From: Aquibium pacificus
GTDB taxonomy: Bacteria; Pseudomonadota; Alphaproteobacteria; Rhizobiales; Rhizobiaceae
NCBI RefSeq assembly: GCF_040839445.1
Contig: NZ_JBDPGJ010000004.1
Location: forward strand, 558,001 to 622,000
Direction of reading: 5' to 3'
Length of the DNA stretch: 64,000 nt
Positions 16,555 through 24,514 of the stretch are shown piece by piece. The notes beneath the pieces are model-generated. The model made no database searches, had not been told where the DNA came from, and worked only from the letters and a program-made list of their open reading frames with translations. Positions within the stretch are counted from its first letter, which is position 1. Every line of letters starts with the position of its first letter. The position numbers were made by a program, and so were the translations under genes.

Positions 16555-17775
16555 TCAGTCGGTCCGGGGCTCCAGCACGTAGAGGCCGACGTCGATGTTG
16601 CGGGTCTTGAAGCCGGCCTCGCAATAGGCGAGGTAGTATTCCCAGAGCCGGCGGAAGCGCTGGTCGAAGCCGAGCTGTTCGACGGCCGTCCAGCTCTGCC
16701 GGAAGCGATAGCGCCACTCGGCCAGGGTGCGTGCATAGCTCTGGCCGAAATGCTCGGCCTCCACCAGCTTCAGTCCGGCGTCCTTCGCGTGCTGGTCGAT
16801 GAGCGTCTTCGACGGCAGCATCCCGCCCGGGAAGACGTGGGTCTGGATGAAATCCGCGCCGTTCCGGTACTGCTCGTAGCGGCTCTCGTCGATCGTGATC
16901 GCCTGGATCACCGCCCTGCCGCCGTCTGCCAGCAATTGCCGGACCTTGCCGAAATAGGCCGGCCAGTACTGCTCGCCGACCGCCTCGATCATCTCGATGG
17001 AGACGATGCGGTCGAACGAGCCGGCGCTGTCGCGATAGTCTTCCAGTTCGATCCGGACGCGGTCTGCCAGGCCCTCGCGTTCGGCGGACTGGCGCGCGTA
17101 GGCCAGCTGCTCGGACGAAAGCGTGATGCCCTTCACATCGGCGCCGGAGGTGGCCAGCCGGGTGGCCAGCGTGCCCCAGCCGCAGCCGATTTCGAGCACC
17201 CGTTGCCCGGGTTGCGGCGACAGGAGTTCGGCGATGCGTCGAAGCTTGTTCTCCTGCGCCTGCTCCAGCGTCTCACCGGGTGCCCGGTAGAGGGCGGACG
17301 AATAGGTCATGCTCGGATCGAGCCAGAGCCGGTAGAATTCGTTGCCGAGATCGTAGTGATAGGCAATGTTGCGCCTGCTCCCCGACAGGCTGTTGGCGCG
17401 CAGGAGGTGGCGCAGCCTGTTCACCGTCCTGGCGGGCCACGATCCGGAAATGGTCCGGTCGATCTGCTCCATGTTGGCCACGGCGAGTTCGAGCAGGGCG
17501 GCGAGGTCGGGGGTCGACCACTCGCCGTCGAAATAGGCTTCGGCGAAGGCGATATCGCCGCCCAGGACCAGGCGCCGCACCGCGCTCCAGCGGTTCAGGT
17601 GCAGGACGGCCTCCGGCCCCGGCGTGCCGGACTGGTGTTCCAGCACCACCCCCTCCGGGGTCCGCACCGAAATCTGACCGACCGTGGCGCAGGAAAGCAG
17701 CTTGCGCAGGAAACGCGCGGCTAGGGCCCCGAACGGGCGCAGCCGGCCGGACCTGCGATCAACATCCAGCGACAT
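16555..17775 (-). CDS. cfa: Cyclopropane-fatty-acyl-phospholipid synthase family (Cfa) methyltransferase
   Basis: 406 aa, the typical Cfa length. An N-terminal lipid-binding domain precedes a SAM methyltransferase domain with motif I VLEIGCGWGTLA near residue 195, YHYDLGNEFYRLWLDPSMTY before it and FIQTHVFPGGMLPS after it. It methylates double bonds of membrane phospholipid acyl chains. It is the last gene of an operon with a FAD oxidoreductase and DUF1365, overlapping the latter by 17 nt. In Rhodobacter sphaeroides comparable genes belong to the RpoE singlet-oxygen regulon and have been linked to methylated and furan fatty acids. The exact product here is inferred. Confidence 0.9.
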   Translation of the reverse strand: MSLDVDRRSGRLRPFGALAARFLRKLLSCATVGQISVRTPEGVVLEHQSGTPGPEAVLHLNRWSAVRRLVLGGDIAFAEAYFDGEWSTPDLAALLELAVANMEQIDRTISGSWPARTVNRLRHLLRANSLSGSRRNIAYHYDLGNEFYRLWLDPSMTYSSALYRAPGETLEQAQENKLRRIAELLSPQPGQRVLEIGCGWGTLATRLATSGADVKGITLSSEQLAYARQSAEREGLADRVRIELEDYRDSAGSFDRIVSIEMIEAVGEQYWPAYFGKVRQLLADGGRAVIQAITIDESRYEQYRNGADFIQTHVFPGGMLPSKTLIDQHAKDAGLKLVEAEHFGQSYARTLAEWRYRFRQSWTAVEQLGFDQRFRRLWEYYLAYCEAGFKTRNIDVGLYVLEPRTD

Positions 17776-18586
17776 CAGGCTCGGCTTCCCGGCGCAGGCG
17801 TGGCGTGTTCGCTGCCACGTAGGTGACTGGTGTCTCGGGCGGAGCGGGGCGGGACGTGAGCTTCACGCCCTTCGCCCATAGGCGCAGGGCCTCCCAGTGA
17901 ATGCCGGCGATCACCTTCATCGTGAGAAGCGGATAGGCGAAAAACATCCGCGCCAGCGTGGCGTCGGTCAGCGGCTGACGCTGTCCCGAGAAGGCTGCCA
18001 CGATCAGAGGTCCGTCGGTGTCGCTCGCGGTGATGTGGATCGACGTCCGCTCGCCCGGCGGATCGACGCGGAAGTCGTATCGCATGGCCATGGAAATGAA
18101 CGGGGATACGTAGAACTCTTTCTCGCAATGCTGCTCTATGCTCCCCCCGCTGCCGTCACCTTCGATCGGTATCAGATAGCTGTGACGCTCTCCGAAGGTG
18201 TTACTCACTTCGTAGAGTAACGCATGAAGGCGCCCGTCCGCCAGATGGCAGAAGTAGATGCTCAGCGGATTAAAGACGTAGCCCAGAACGCGCGGCATGC
18301 AGAACAGCCGGATGGCCCCGCCGTCCACGACAAGGCCGGCGGCGCGAAGCTGTTCCTCGACATAGCCGCGCAGCGGCCGGCCGGAACCGTCGGCATGGTC
18401 GCCGTCGAAAAAGCCGAACAGGTTGAAGCGATTGCGCGAAAACAGCCTGAGCCGACGCGAGAGCGCGTCGATTTCGTCCAGGTCGAGGAGCAGCGAGAAC
18501 ATGCGGTAGGCGAGGCGGTGCCGGCGCGGTCGCAGACGCTGGTGCATGACCTTGCCCGCATAGATGGCGGATCGGAACCCGGACAT
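17759..18586 (-). CDS. DUF1365 family protein
   Basis: A 275-aa soluble protein. DUF1365 marks seen in order: N-terminal AIYAGKVMHQRLRPRRHRLAY, VLGYVFNPLSIYFC near residue 105, and KEFYVSPFISMAMRYDF near residue 155. Family function is not established. It is nearly always found between a COG2907-type FAD oxidoreductase and a Cfa-like methyltransferase, as here. In R. sphaeroides the homologous pair RSP1090/RSP1091 is reported to promote ChrR turnover under singlet oxygen. ATG shares one base with the upstream stop (TGATG). Confidence 0.87.
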   Translation of the reverse strand: MSGFRSAIYAGKVMHQRLRPRRHRLAYRMFSLLLDLDEIDALSRRLRLFSRNRFNLFGFFDGDHADGSGRPLRGYVEEQLRAAGLVVDGGAIRLFCMPRVLGYVFNPLSIYFCHLADGRLHALLYEVSNTFGERHSYLIPIEGDGSGGSIEQHCEKEFYVSPFISMAMRYDFRVDPPGERTSIHITASDTDGPLIVAAFSGQRQPLTDATLARMFFAYPLLTMKVIAGIHWEALRLWAKGVKLTSRPAPPETPVTYVAANTPRLRREAEPDVAGC

Positions 18587-19932
18587 CAGGCCGCCGCCAG
18601 TTCCCGCCTGCGCGGAACATGGAAGATCGCGATGCGGCCGGATTCGTCGGCCACCTGCCAGGGCCTACGCACACCGCCCAGCGCCTCGGCCACGGCGAGA
18701 CCCGCCTGAAGCCCGTCCTCGTGGAAGCCGGCGCCGAAATAGGCGCCGCAGAACCATGTGTTGCGCTCTCCCTGGAGGGACCACAGTTCCTTCTGCGCGC
18801 GCATGGCTACGGCGTCGAAGACCGGGTGTTCGTAGATCTCGCGGTGTTTCACGGTTTCCGGCCGGGGTTCCATCGCAGGGTTCAGGGTAACGAAAAGCGG
18901 GTGTTCGCTGGCGAGCGGCTGCAGCCTGTTCATCCAGTACGTGACCGACAGCCGCTTGGTTCCACCGCAAGTGTCGGCGAGATAGTTCCAGCTCGTCCAT
19001 GCCCGCTTGCGGCGCGGCATGAGGCGGGCATCGGAATGGAGGATGGCCTCGTTGCGGCTGTAGTCGAAACTGCCGAGCAGTTGCGTCTCCGCCGCGTCCG
19101 CGTCGGCCAGCATCGCCAGTGCCTGGTCGGCATGCGTGGCGATCACGACGTGGTCGAAGCGGCGTCTGATGCCGTGGGAATCGACGATCTCCACCGAACC
19201 CGGGTTCCTGACGACGGCCTGTATGTCGTGACCGGCGAGAATCCGCCCCTGGAAGCGTTCGGTCAGGCGTCTCACGTATTCTCGGCTGCCGCCCCGGACG
19301 GTCCGCCAGACCGGGCGACCTGCGAATTTCAAGAGTCCATGGTTTTCGCAGAAGCGGATGAAGGCGGCGGCGGGATAGTTGCAGACCTCGGCGGCGGGCG
19401 TGGACCAGATCGCGGCGGCCATCGGGTAGAGATGGTCCTCTCGGAAGGCGCTGCCGTAGCCCCTTGTGTCGAGATATTCGCCCAGGCTGATCTCGCCGAT
19501 GCGCGCGACGTCGAAGGGTGCCTGTCGGTAGAACCGCAGCAGTTCGCGAAGCATCCGCCAGAAGCGCGGCCTGGCGATGTTAAGGGGCTGTGCCAGCAGA
19601 CCGCCGAAGCCGCTGCCCGAATATTCCAGGCGGCCGCCGTCGATCGAGACGGAGAACGACATATCCGATGGCGCCGTCGGCACGTCGAGATGGTCGAACA
19701 ATGCGGTTAGGTTCGGATAGGTGGCCTCGTTGTAGACGATGAACCCGGTGTCGACGGCCACCCCGTCGGCTTCCACGGTGTTACTGTGCCCGCCGAGCCG
19801 CGGACGCTGCTCGAAGAGCGTGACCTTGTGGCGCGTGGACAGGAGCCATGCCGCCGACAGGCCCGATATTCCGCTGCCGACGACTGCGATTTCGAGCGGT
19901 CTCATGGGAAGGGTACCGGCGGCACCGGGCAT
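18586..19932 (-). CDS. FAD/NAD(P)-binding amine-oxidase-like oxidoreductase (COG2907 type)
   Basis: 448 aa. FAD-binding motif VVGSGISGLSAAWLL at residues 14-28, followed by the GG motif RLGGHSNTV and VDTGFIVYN. C-terminal CGAYFGAGFHEDGLQAGLAV is the second FAD contact. The start at 19932 has GGAG 6 nt upstream and leaves a leader of about 46 nt after the predicted RpoE start; ATG 19905 is an alternative. It heads the oxidoreductase-DUF1365-Cfa operon, divergent from rpoE-chrR. Homologues act on unsaturated or methylated fatty acyl chains or modulate ChrR stability; the reaction is not determined. Confidence 0.87.
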   Translation of the reverse strand: MPGAAGTLPMRPLEIAVVGSGISGLSAAWLLSTRHKVTLFEQRPRLGGHSNTVEADGVAVDTGFIVYNEATYPNLTALFDHLDVPTAPSDMSFSVSIDGGRLEYSGSGFGGLLAQPLNIARPRFWRMLRELLRFYRQAPFDVARIGEISLGEYLDTRGYGSAFREDHLYPMAAAIWSTPAAEVCNYPAAAFIRFCENHGLLKFAGRPVWRTVRGGSREYVRRLTERFQGRILAGHDIQAVVRNPGSVEIVDSHGIRRRFDHVVIATHADQALAMLADADAAETQLLGSFDYSRNEAILHSDARLMPRRKRAWTSWNYLADTCGGTKRLSVTYWMNRLQPLASEHPLFVTLNPAMEPRPETVKHREIYEHPVFDAVAMRAQKELWSLQGERNTWFCGAYFGAGFHEDGLQAGLAVAEALGGVRRPWQVADESGRIAIFHVPRRRELAAA

Positions 19933-19984
19933 GTGGAACTCCAAGTTCTCTGTGGAAGAGGCTCGCCTCCTTCCGTAACTTGTG

Positions 19985-20014
19985 TTCTTACGCAGCCGCG
20001 TGCGGCACGGATCA
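19985..20014 (-). promoter_or_regulatory. RpoE (ChrR-controlled ECF) promoter for the FAD oxidoreductase-DUF1365-cfa operon
   Basis: Minus strand: -35 TGATCC at 20014-20009, an 18-nt spacer and -10 TAAGAA at 19990-19985. This matches, as I know it, the R. sphaeroides RpoE promoter (TGATC-N18-TA..A). The predicted start lies near 19978, about 46 nt before the ATG at 19932. Its twin on the other strand faces rpoE. Confidence 0.8.
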
Positions 20015-20027
20015 CCGGAGCGCCCGG

Positions 20028-20057
20028 TGATCCGCCCGACGCGACCGGTCGTAACAG
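20028..20057 (+). promoter_or_regulatory. RpoE autoregulatory promoter for rpoE-chrR
   Basis: Plus strand: -35 TGATCC at 20028-20033, 18-nt spacer, -10 TAACAG at 20052-20057. The two -35 boxes of this divergent pair are separated by 13 nt and point away from each other. The predicted start near 20064 excludes ATG 20063 as the sigma factor start and supports ATG 20141. Confidence 0.78.
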
Positions 20058-20140
20058 GGCGCATGAATGCATCCACACATCACTTCGTGGCTCATAGGGT
20101 CCTGCCCGGCTTCCATCCCTCGGCGATGGGGACGCCCGGC

Positions 20141-20719
20141 ATGACGGGAAAGGCAAGGACAGTCCTTTCGGCAGACGATGCCAGGCGGCTCGTCGCCGCG
20201 GTCGCCGTCGAGCGGGACCGCGCCGCGTTCGCGCAGCTGTTCAGCCACTACGGACCGCGGTTGAAGGCATTCATGATGCGCGGGGGGCTTTCCGCGTCCG
20301 CCGCCGAGGAACTAGCCCAGGAGACGATGCTGCTGGTCTGGCGGAAGGCCGGCTATTTCAACGCCGAGCGCGGCGGCGTCTCAACCTGGATCTTCACCAT
20401 AGCGCGAAACCTGCGGATCGATCGGCTGAGGCGCGAGAAGCGGCCGCGGGCGAATGCGGAGTTGTTCGATCCTTCCGACGAACCCGACGGGCCGGCGACG
20501 GGAGAAGCCGTTCTCATGGCGGTGCAGCGGGAGGAACAGGTGCGGGCCGCGCTTGAACTTTTATCCCACGAGCAGGCCGAGGTGCTGCGGCTCTCCTTCT
20601 TCGGGGACAAGCCGCAATCCGAAATCGCCAGCGAACTCGGGATACCGCTCGGCACCGTCAAATCGCGCGTGCGGCTGGCGCTCGGCCGCCTGCGCCACAT
20701 TCTGGACGACCTGAAATGA
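20141..20719 (+). CDS. rpoE: ECF sigma factor of the RpoE-ChrR singlet-oxygen group
   Basis: 192 aa. Region 2 runs from ERDRAAFAQLFSHYGPRLKAF through AEELAQETMLLVWRKAGYF and STWIFTIARNLRIDRLRREK, the last recognising the -10 box. Region 4 has SFFGDKPQSEIASELGIPLG and TVKSRVRLALGRLRHIL, the helix-turn-helix for the -35 box. ATG 20141 follows GGGGA and lies downstream of the predicted start; ATG 20126 is an alternative. chrR overlaps its stop by 4 nt. The sigma factor directs transcription of membrane and DNA repair genes after singlet oxygen or organic hydroperoxide stress, as known for the family. Confidence 0.9.
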   Translation: MTGKARTVLSADDARRLVAAVAVERDRAAFAQLFSHYGPRLKAFMMRGGLSASAAEELAQETMLLVWRKAGYFNAERGGVSTWIFTIARNLRIDRLRREKRPRANAELFDPSDEPDGPATGEAVLMAVQREEQVRAALELLSHEQAEVLRLSFFGDKPQSEIASELGIPLGTVKSRVRLALGRLRHILDDLK

Positions 20720-21372
20720 CGATCAATCATCATCCGAGCGACGAAACTTTGCTCCGCTACGCGAGCGGCACGCTCGATGCGGGACCGCGCCTCGTCGTGG
20801 CCGTCCACATTGGCGGATGCAGTGTCTGCGAGGAGCGCGTGCTCCAGTTCGAGGCCATCGGCGGGGCGATGCTCGACGACGTCGAGCCCGTGGAGATGAG
20901 CGCCGACGCTCTCGATCATGCGCTGGCGAGGATCGAGGTGGCGTCGGAAAGGAGGTCTTCGGGGCCGGCTCGTACGGCGGCCCGCCGTGCAGATGTCGGC
21001 ATTCGGCTGCCGGACGTTCTCGACGGCTGCGAGGTGGGACGCTGGTGGTGGATCGGACCCGGCCTTCGCTGGAGCCGCGTGACGCTGCCCGATGATCCGG
21101 GGGCGAACGTGATGCTGCTCAAGATCGGTGCCGGGCGCAAGCTGCCGGAACACACCCACACAGGGCGGGAGTACACGCAGGTCCTGACGGGCTCCTTCGC
21201 CGACGCGCGCGGGCGCTATGTGCCTGGCGACCTGGACGAAGCCGATTCCGAGGTGGAGCACCAGCCCGTCGTCGATTCGGAGGCGGAGTGCATCTGTATA
21301 GCGGCGCTCGAGGGAAACATGCGCCTGCGGGGGTTCTTCGGCAGGATGATCCAGCCGCTGATCGGTGGCTGA
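20716..21372 (+). CDS. chrR: Zinc-dependent cupin anti-sigma factor ChrR
   Basis: 218 aa. The N-terminal zinc anti-sigma domain has His6, His31, Cys35 and Cys38, identical in numbering to the zinc ligands described for R. sphaeroides ChrR. The C-terminal cupin carries His146, His148, Glu152 and His182, the same spacing as the cupin zinc site of that protein. It sequesters RpoE in the cytoplasm and is degraded on singlet-oxygen exposure. Start overlaps the sigma factor stop (ATGA), favouring stoichiometric synthesis. Confidence 0.92.
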   Translation: MTINHHPSDETLLRYASGTLDAGPRLVVAVHIGGCSVCEERVLQFEAIGGAMLDDVEPVEMSADALDHALARIEVASERRSSGPARTAARRADVGIRLPDVLDGCEVGRWWWIGPGLRWSRVTLPDDPGANVMLLKIGAGRKLPEHTHTGREYTQVLTGSFADARGRYVPGDLDEADSEVEHQPVVDSEAECICIAALEGNMRLRGFFGRMIQPLIGG

Positions 21373-21438
21373 ACCGGAGGGGATGCGGCCGGTCCGCGTT
21401 CGGGTGCCTTCCCGGCTGGTGACGAATGAGGCCCACAA

Positions 21439-22251
21439 TTGACGCTTGCACTCGCCATCATCGGGCTTGCCGTCGCGTTTTCCGCTATCATGTCGGGCGC
21501 CTGGTGGATTGCCTTGAGGAGCGGCAAATCCGGATGGATTGACGCGACCTGGTCCGCGGCCGTCGGGCTGTGCGGCGCCCTGGCCGCGATTCTTTCCATC
21601 GACGGAGACGCGCCGAGCGCGCGCCAACTTCTCGTGGCCGGCATGCCGCTGGCGTGGTCGCTGCGTCTGGCCTCCCACATCGCCTCGAGGACTGCCGCGA
21701 GCGACAAGGACGATCCGCGCTACGCCCAACTCAAGCAGGAGTGGGGTGAATCGGCCCGCAGCCGGCTCTTCTGGTTCCTGCAAATCCAGGCGGCGGCCGG
21801 CTTCGCGCTCGTCGTCTCGATCATGGCCGCCGCCCACAATCCTGCGCCGGGACTGGGCCTGCGCGACCTGCTGGGCGCGGCGATCCTTGTCGCCGCGGTG
21901 CTCGGCGAGGCGGTGGCCGACCGACAGCTCAGCGCCTTCCGGTCAGACCCGGCCAACAGGGGCAAGACCTGCGACCTTGGGCTGTGGGGACTGTCGCGCC
22001 ATCCGAACTATTTCTTCGAATGGCTTGGCTGGCTCGCCTATCCCGCCATCGCCCTGGACCTGACGGGGGGCTATTCGTGGGGGTGGGCAGCACTTGCCGG
22101 TCCGGTCCTGATGTACTGGCTCCTCGTGCATGCTTCCGGCATTCCGCCGCTGGAAGCGCACATGCTGCGTTCGCGCGGCGAGGCCTTCCGCCGCTATCAG
22201 GCGCGGGTGAACGCCTTCTGGCCCGGCCCGGCGAAGTCAGCTTCGGGTTGA
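21439..22251 (+). CDS. DUF1295 family membrane protein (steroid 5-alpha-reductase-like fold)
   Basis: A 270-aa protein with about seven membrane segments. The DUF1295 signature RHPNYFFEWLGWLAYP is clear near residue 191, and SGIPPLEAHMLRSRGEAFRRYQ closes the protein. A TTG start at 21439 is preceded by GAGG at suitable spacing; no in-frame ATG gives a full N-terminus. It lies 66 nt after chrR in the same direction, so it is probably part of the RpoE transcript. Homologues of this family recur in RpoE-ChrR neighbourhoods with Cfa and photolyase. Function unknown, presumably lipid-related redox chemistry. Confidence 0.82.
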   Translation: MTLALAIIGLAVAFSAIMSGAWWIALRSGKSGWIDATWSAAVGLCGALAAILSIDGDAPSARQLLVAGMPLAWSLRLASHIASRTAASDKDDPRYAQLKQEWGESARSRLFWFLQIQAAAGFALVVSIMAAAHNPAPGLGLRDLLGAAILVAAVLGEAVADRQLSAFRSDPANRGKTCDLGLWGLSRHPNYFFEWLGWLAYPAIALDLTGGYSWGWAALAGPVLMYWLLVHASGIPPLEAHMLRSRGEAFRRYQARVNAFWPGPAKSASG

Positions 22252-22313
22252 ACGGACCGGCGATCCGCGATTGATCGCCGGCCCGCCCAGTCCTGCGAAG
22301 TGGGCCGGCGCGG

Positions 22314-22724
22314 TCAGGTCTGCGGATAGAAATACTGGACCACGATGAAGGCGAGCGCGGCCGAAACCGACGTGACCAGCGTTCCCCAGCAGATGTCGAC
22401 CACGGTGATGATCGCCGGCCAGCCGCGGATGGTCGCGTGGCTGGTCAGGTCGTAGGTCGCATAGGCGAAGAAGCCGAATAGCGCGCCGTAGAGCGCCGCC
22501 GTGGTCCATTTGCCGGTGGCGAAGGCGGGCGACAGCGCGAAGATGAGCATGCCGACGACGTAAAGCAGGTAGAACACGACCGCCGGCACGGGACTGAAAT
22601 TCTCGGCCAGCACGTCTCCGAGATACCGACGGTAGAGGCGCTGCGACATCGTGGTCAGCCAGACGGCATCGATGCCGAGGAAAATGATGAAGGTTGCCAC
22701 GTAGGCGACCGCGTATCTCGTCAT
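22314..22724 (-). CDS. DUF2177 family membrane protein
   Basis: 136 aa with four membrane segments, DUF2177 motifs DAVWLTTMSQRLYRRYLGD, YATYDLTSHATIRGWP and VDICWGTLVTS. Function unknown. Its ATG overlaps the photolyase stop by 4 nt, so the two are co-translated. DUF2177 genes are repeatedly found with DUF1295, DUF1365, Cfa and ChrR genes, which supports a role in the same membrane stress response. Confidence 0.85.
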   Translation of the reverse strand: MTRYAVAYVATFIIFLGIDAVWLTTMSQRLYRRYLGDVLAENFSPVPAVVFYLLYVVGMLIFALSPAFATGKWTTAALYGALFGFFAYATYDLTSHATIRGWPAIITVVDICWGTLVTSVSAALAFIVVQYFYPQT

Positions 22725-24184
22725 GATGCCTTCCTCTTCCTGGCTTGGGATTGCGGCGTTTCATCAGACCGGACGGCCCGGTAGGCTTTCATGGCCCGGT
22801 CGCGAGCGGCGTGGTGATCGACGATAGGCGCGGGATAGGTCTCGCCGAGCGTCACGCCGCTTTCAGCGAGGAGTGCGGGTGGCGCCTCCCATGGCTTGTG
22901 AAGGAAGCGGTCGGGCAATTTGGCGAGTTCTGGCACCCAGCGACGGACGTAGTCGCCGTCCGGATCGAACCGCTCGCCCTGAAGGACCGGATTGAAGATG
23001 CGGAAATAGGGGGCGGCGTCCGCGCCGCTCCCGGCGACCCACTGCCAGCTGGCGGGATTGTTGGCCGGATCGGCGTCGACGAGGGTATCCCAGAACCACC
23101 GCTCGCCGTCGCGCCAGTCGATCAGCAGGTCCTTGATCAGGAAGGAGGCCGCTATCATGCGCACGCGGTTGTGCATCCAGCCCGTCCGCCACAGCTCGCG
23201 CATGCCGGCATCCACGATCGGATAGCCCGTGAGTCCACGCTGCCACGCCTTCAGGGCCTTCCCGTCGCGACGCCATTCGAAATCGTCGTACTCGGGCCGG
23301 AACGCCCGGTCGCGCAGATGCGGGTTGTGGAACAGGAGATGGTAGGAGAATTCGCGCCAGGCGAGTTCCTTGCGGAACTTCGCCGCGCCGGCGCCGTGCG
23401 ACTTGTGCAGCGCGGCAAGGATCTGGAACGGTGTGATCTCGCCGAAGGTCAGATGCGGCGAAAGCCCCGACGTTCCGGCCTTCCCCGGGATGTCGCGGCT
23501 GCGTTCGTAGTCGGGCAATGACTCCTCGATGAAATCGTGCAGTCGGCGATGGGCACCGTCCTCGCCGGGAGTCCAGCATTCCCGAAGCCCCGCGGACCAG
23601 TCCGGCTTCGCGGGGAGAAGCCCGAGTTCGTCGAGCGTCAGCCCGTCCAGACTGCCTTTCAAGCCCTGGATCGAGGAGGGCGGGTCTATCGGATCGCGCG
23701 GCTCCACGCCGCTTTCCAGTGCCTTCCAGAACGGGGTATAGACCTTGTAGAAGCCGCCCGAGCCGGTCTTGAGCAGCGACGGCTCGTGCGTCAGCGCGCC
23801 GTCGAAGCTTCGAGCCACGATATCCCTCTCGCGCACGCCGGTCTTGAGAGCCGCGTCGACGGCCGCTTCCGCCGGATCGTAGCGGCGGTTCCAGAAGACC
23901 GTGTCGGCGCCGCTTGCGTCGATCGCCTCGGCTACGACATCGGCTGTCCGGCCGCGTTTCAGGACCAGTTCGGCGCCAACCTTCTTCAGCGCCTTCTGCA
24001 GGCCATGCAGCGAATGGTGCAGCCACCAGCGGCTCGCCGCACCGATCGGTCGCACGCCGTCGTTTTCCTCATCCAGGATGAAGATCGGGAGCACGGGGCG
24101 GCCGGTGTCCGCGGCGGCGGCAAGCGCGCCGTTGTCGCGGATGCGAAGGTCGCGCCGGAGAAGGACGATGACGGGAGAAACCAC
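22721..24184 (-). CDS. phrA: Class I deoxyribodipyrimidine photolyase
   Basis: About 487 aa. The N-terminal antenna-binding domain begins VIVLLRRDLRIRDNGAL. The C-terminal FAD domain carries SHLTFG-type SPHLTFGEITP near residue 235 and the photolyase signature TGWMHNRVRMIAASFLIKDL, then NPASWQWVAGSGADAAPYF. It repairs cyclobutane pyrimidine dimers using blue light. GTG 24184 has GAGCGGA upstream; the frame also offers GTG 24199 and TTG 24208. An RpoE-type promoter lies about 90 nt upstream, as for phrA in R. sphaeroides. Confidence 0.93.
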   Translation of the reverse strand: MVSPVIVLLRRDLRIRDNGALAAAADTGRPVLPIFILDEENDGVRPIGAASRWWLHHSLHGLQKALKKVGAELVLKRGRTADVVAEAIDASGADTVFWNRRYDPAEAAVDAALKTGVRERDIVARSFDGALTHEPSLLKTGSGGFYKVYTPFWKALESGVEPRDPIDPPSSIQGLKGSLDGLTLDELGLLPAKPDWSAGLRECWTPGEDGAHRRLHDFIEESLPDYERSRDIPGKAGTSGLSPHLTFGEITPFQILAALHKSHGAGAAKFRKELAWREFSYHLLFHNPHLRDRAFRPEYDDFEWRRDGKALKAWQRGLTGYPIVDAGMRELWRTGWMHNRVRMIAASFLIKDLLIDWRDGERWFWDTLVDADPANNPASWQWVAGSGADAAPYFRIFNPVLQGERFDPDGDYVRRWVPELAKLPDRFLHKPWEAPPALLAESGVTLGETYPAPIVDHHAARDRAMKAYRAVRSDETPQSQARKRKAS

Positions 24185-24274
24185 GGGTTTTCCGCTCACG
24201 CTTGCCAAGCCGTCGCGGCGATGTGCGGCGCTGTTCTCGATCGCATGGGCGAACCTCCTCGAGATGGTCGACCC

Positions 24275-24304
24275 CTTCTACGCGGCGATGCCGCGGAAGG
24301 ATCA
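24275..24304 (-). promoter_or_regulatory. RpoE-type promoter for phrA-DUF2177
   Basis: Minus strand: -35 TGATCC at 24304-24299, 18-nt spacer, -10 TAGAAG at 24280-24275. It is the third site in this island with identical -35 and spacer. Predicted start near 24268 gives a leader of about 60-85 nt before the photolyase start. Confidence 0.72.
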
Positions 24305-24372
24305 ATCCGGGTTCGGGAGGAAGTATTGGCGGGGAGGGGCGGTCTCCGCCGGCCTTGCCGATGGCGGTGCCG

Positions 24373-24417
24373 GAAAAAACAACACCCGCCGGGGGAGGAG
24401 GTCCGGCGGGTGTCGTT
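24373..24417 (-). terminator. Hairpin 1 of the CCUCCUCCC array, with T-run: intrinsic terminator
   Basis: On the minus strand, arms of 15 nt at 24417-24403 and 24392-24378 pair almost perfectly (one G-T) around a 10-nt loop ACCTCCTCCC, followed directly by six T. It ends the small-RNA array and separates it from the phrA promoter about 70 nt further on. Confidence 0.75.
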
Positions 24418-24514
24418 TGTGTGGCGGACACCCGGGAGGAGGTGGGTGCCGGCCTATCCGTCGTTCACTGGGAGGAGGTAGATCCCGACGGAATTCTGCA
24501 ATCTGTCAACCTCC
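24373..24514 (-). repeat. Downstream triplet of the hairpin array (copy B)
   Basis: Contains hairpins with motifs at 24470, 24434 and 24393, each 147-148 nt from its counterpart in copy A. Stem bases differ from copy A by compensating changes in the long hairpin (13 vs 15 bp), while loop sequences are invariant, which indicates selection on the loop. Confidence 0.75.

Noticed and set aside
20063..20719. Longer sigma factor start at ATG 20063
   Set aside because: It lies at the predicted transcription start of the RpoE promoter, and the extra residues lack sigma-factor character.
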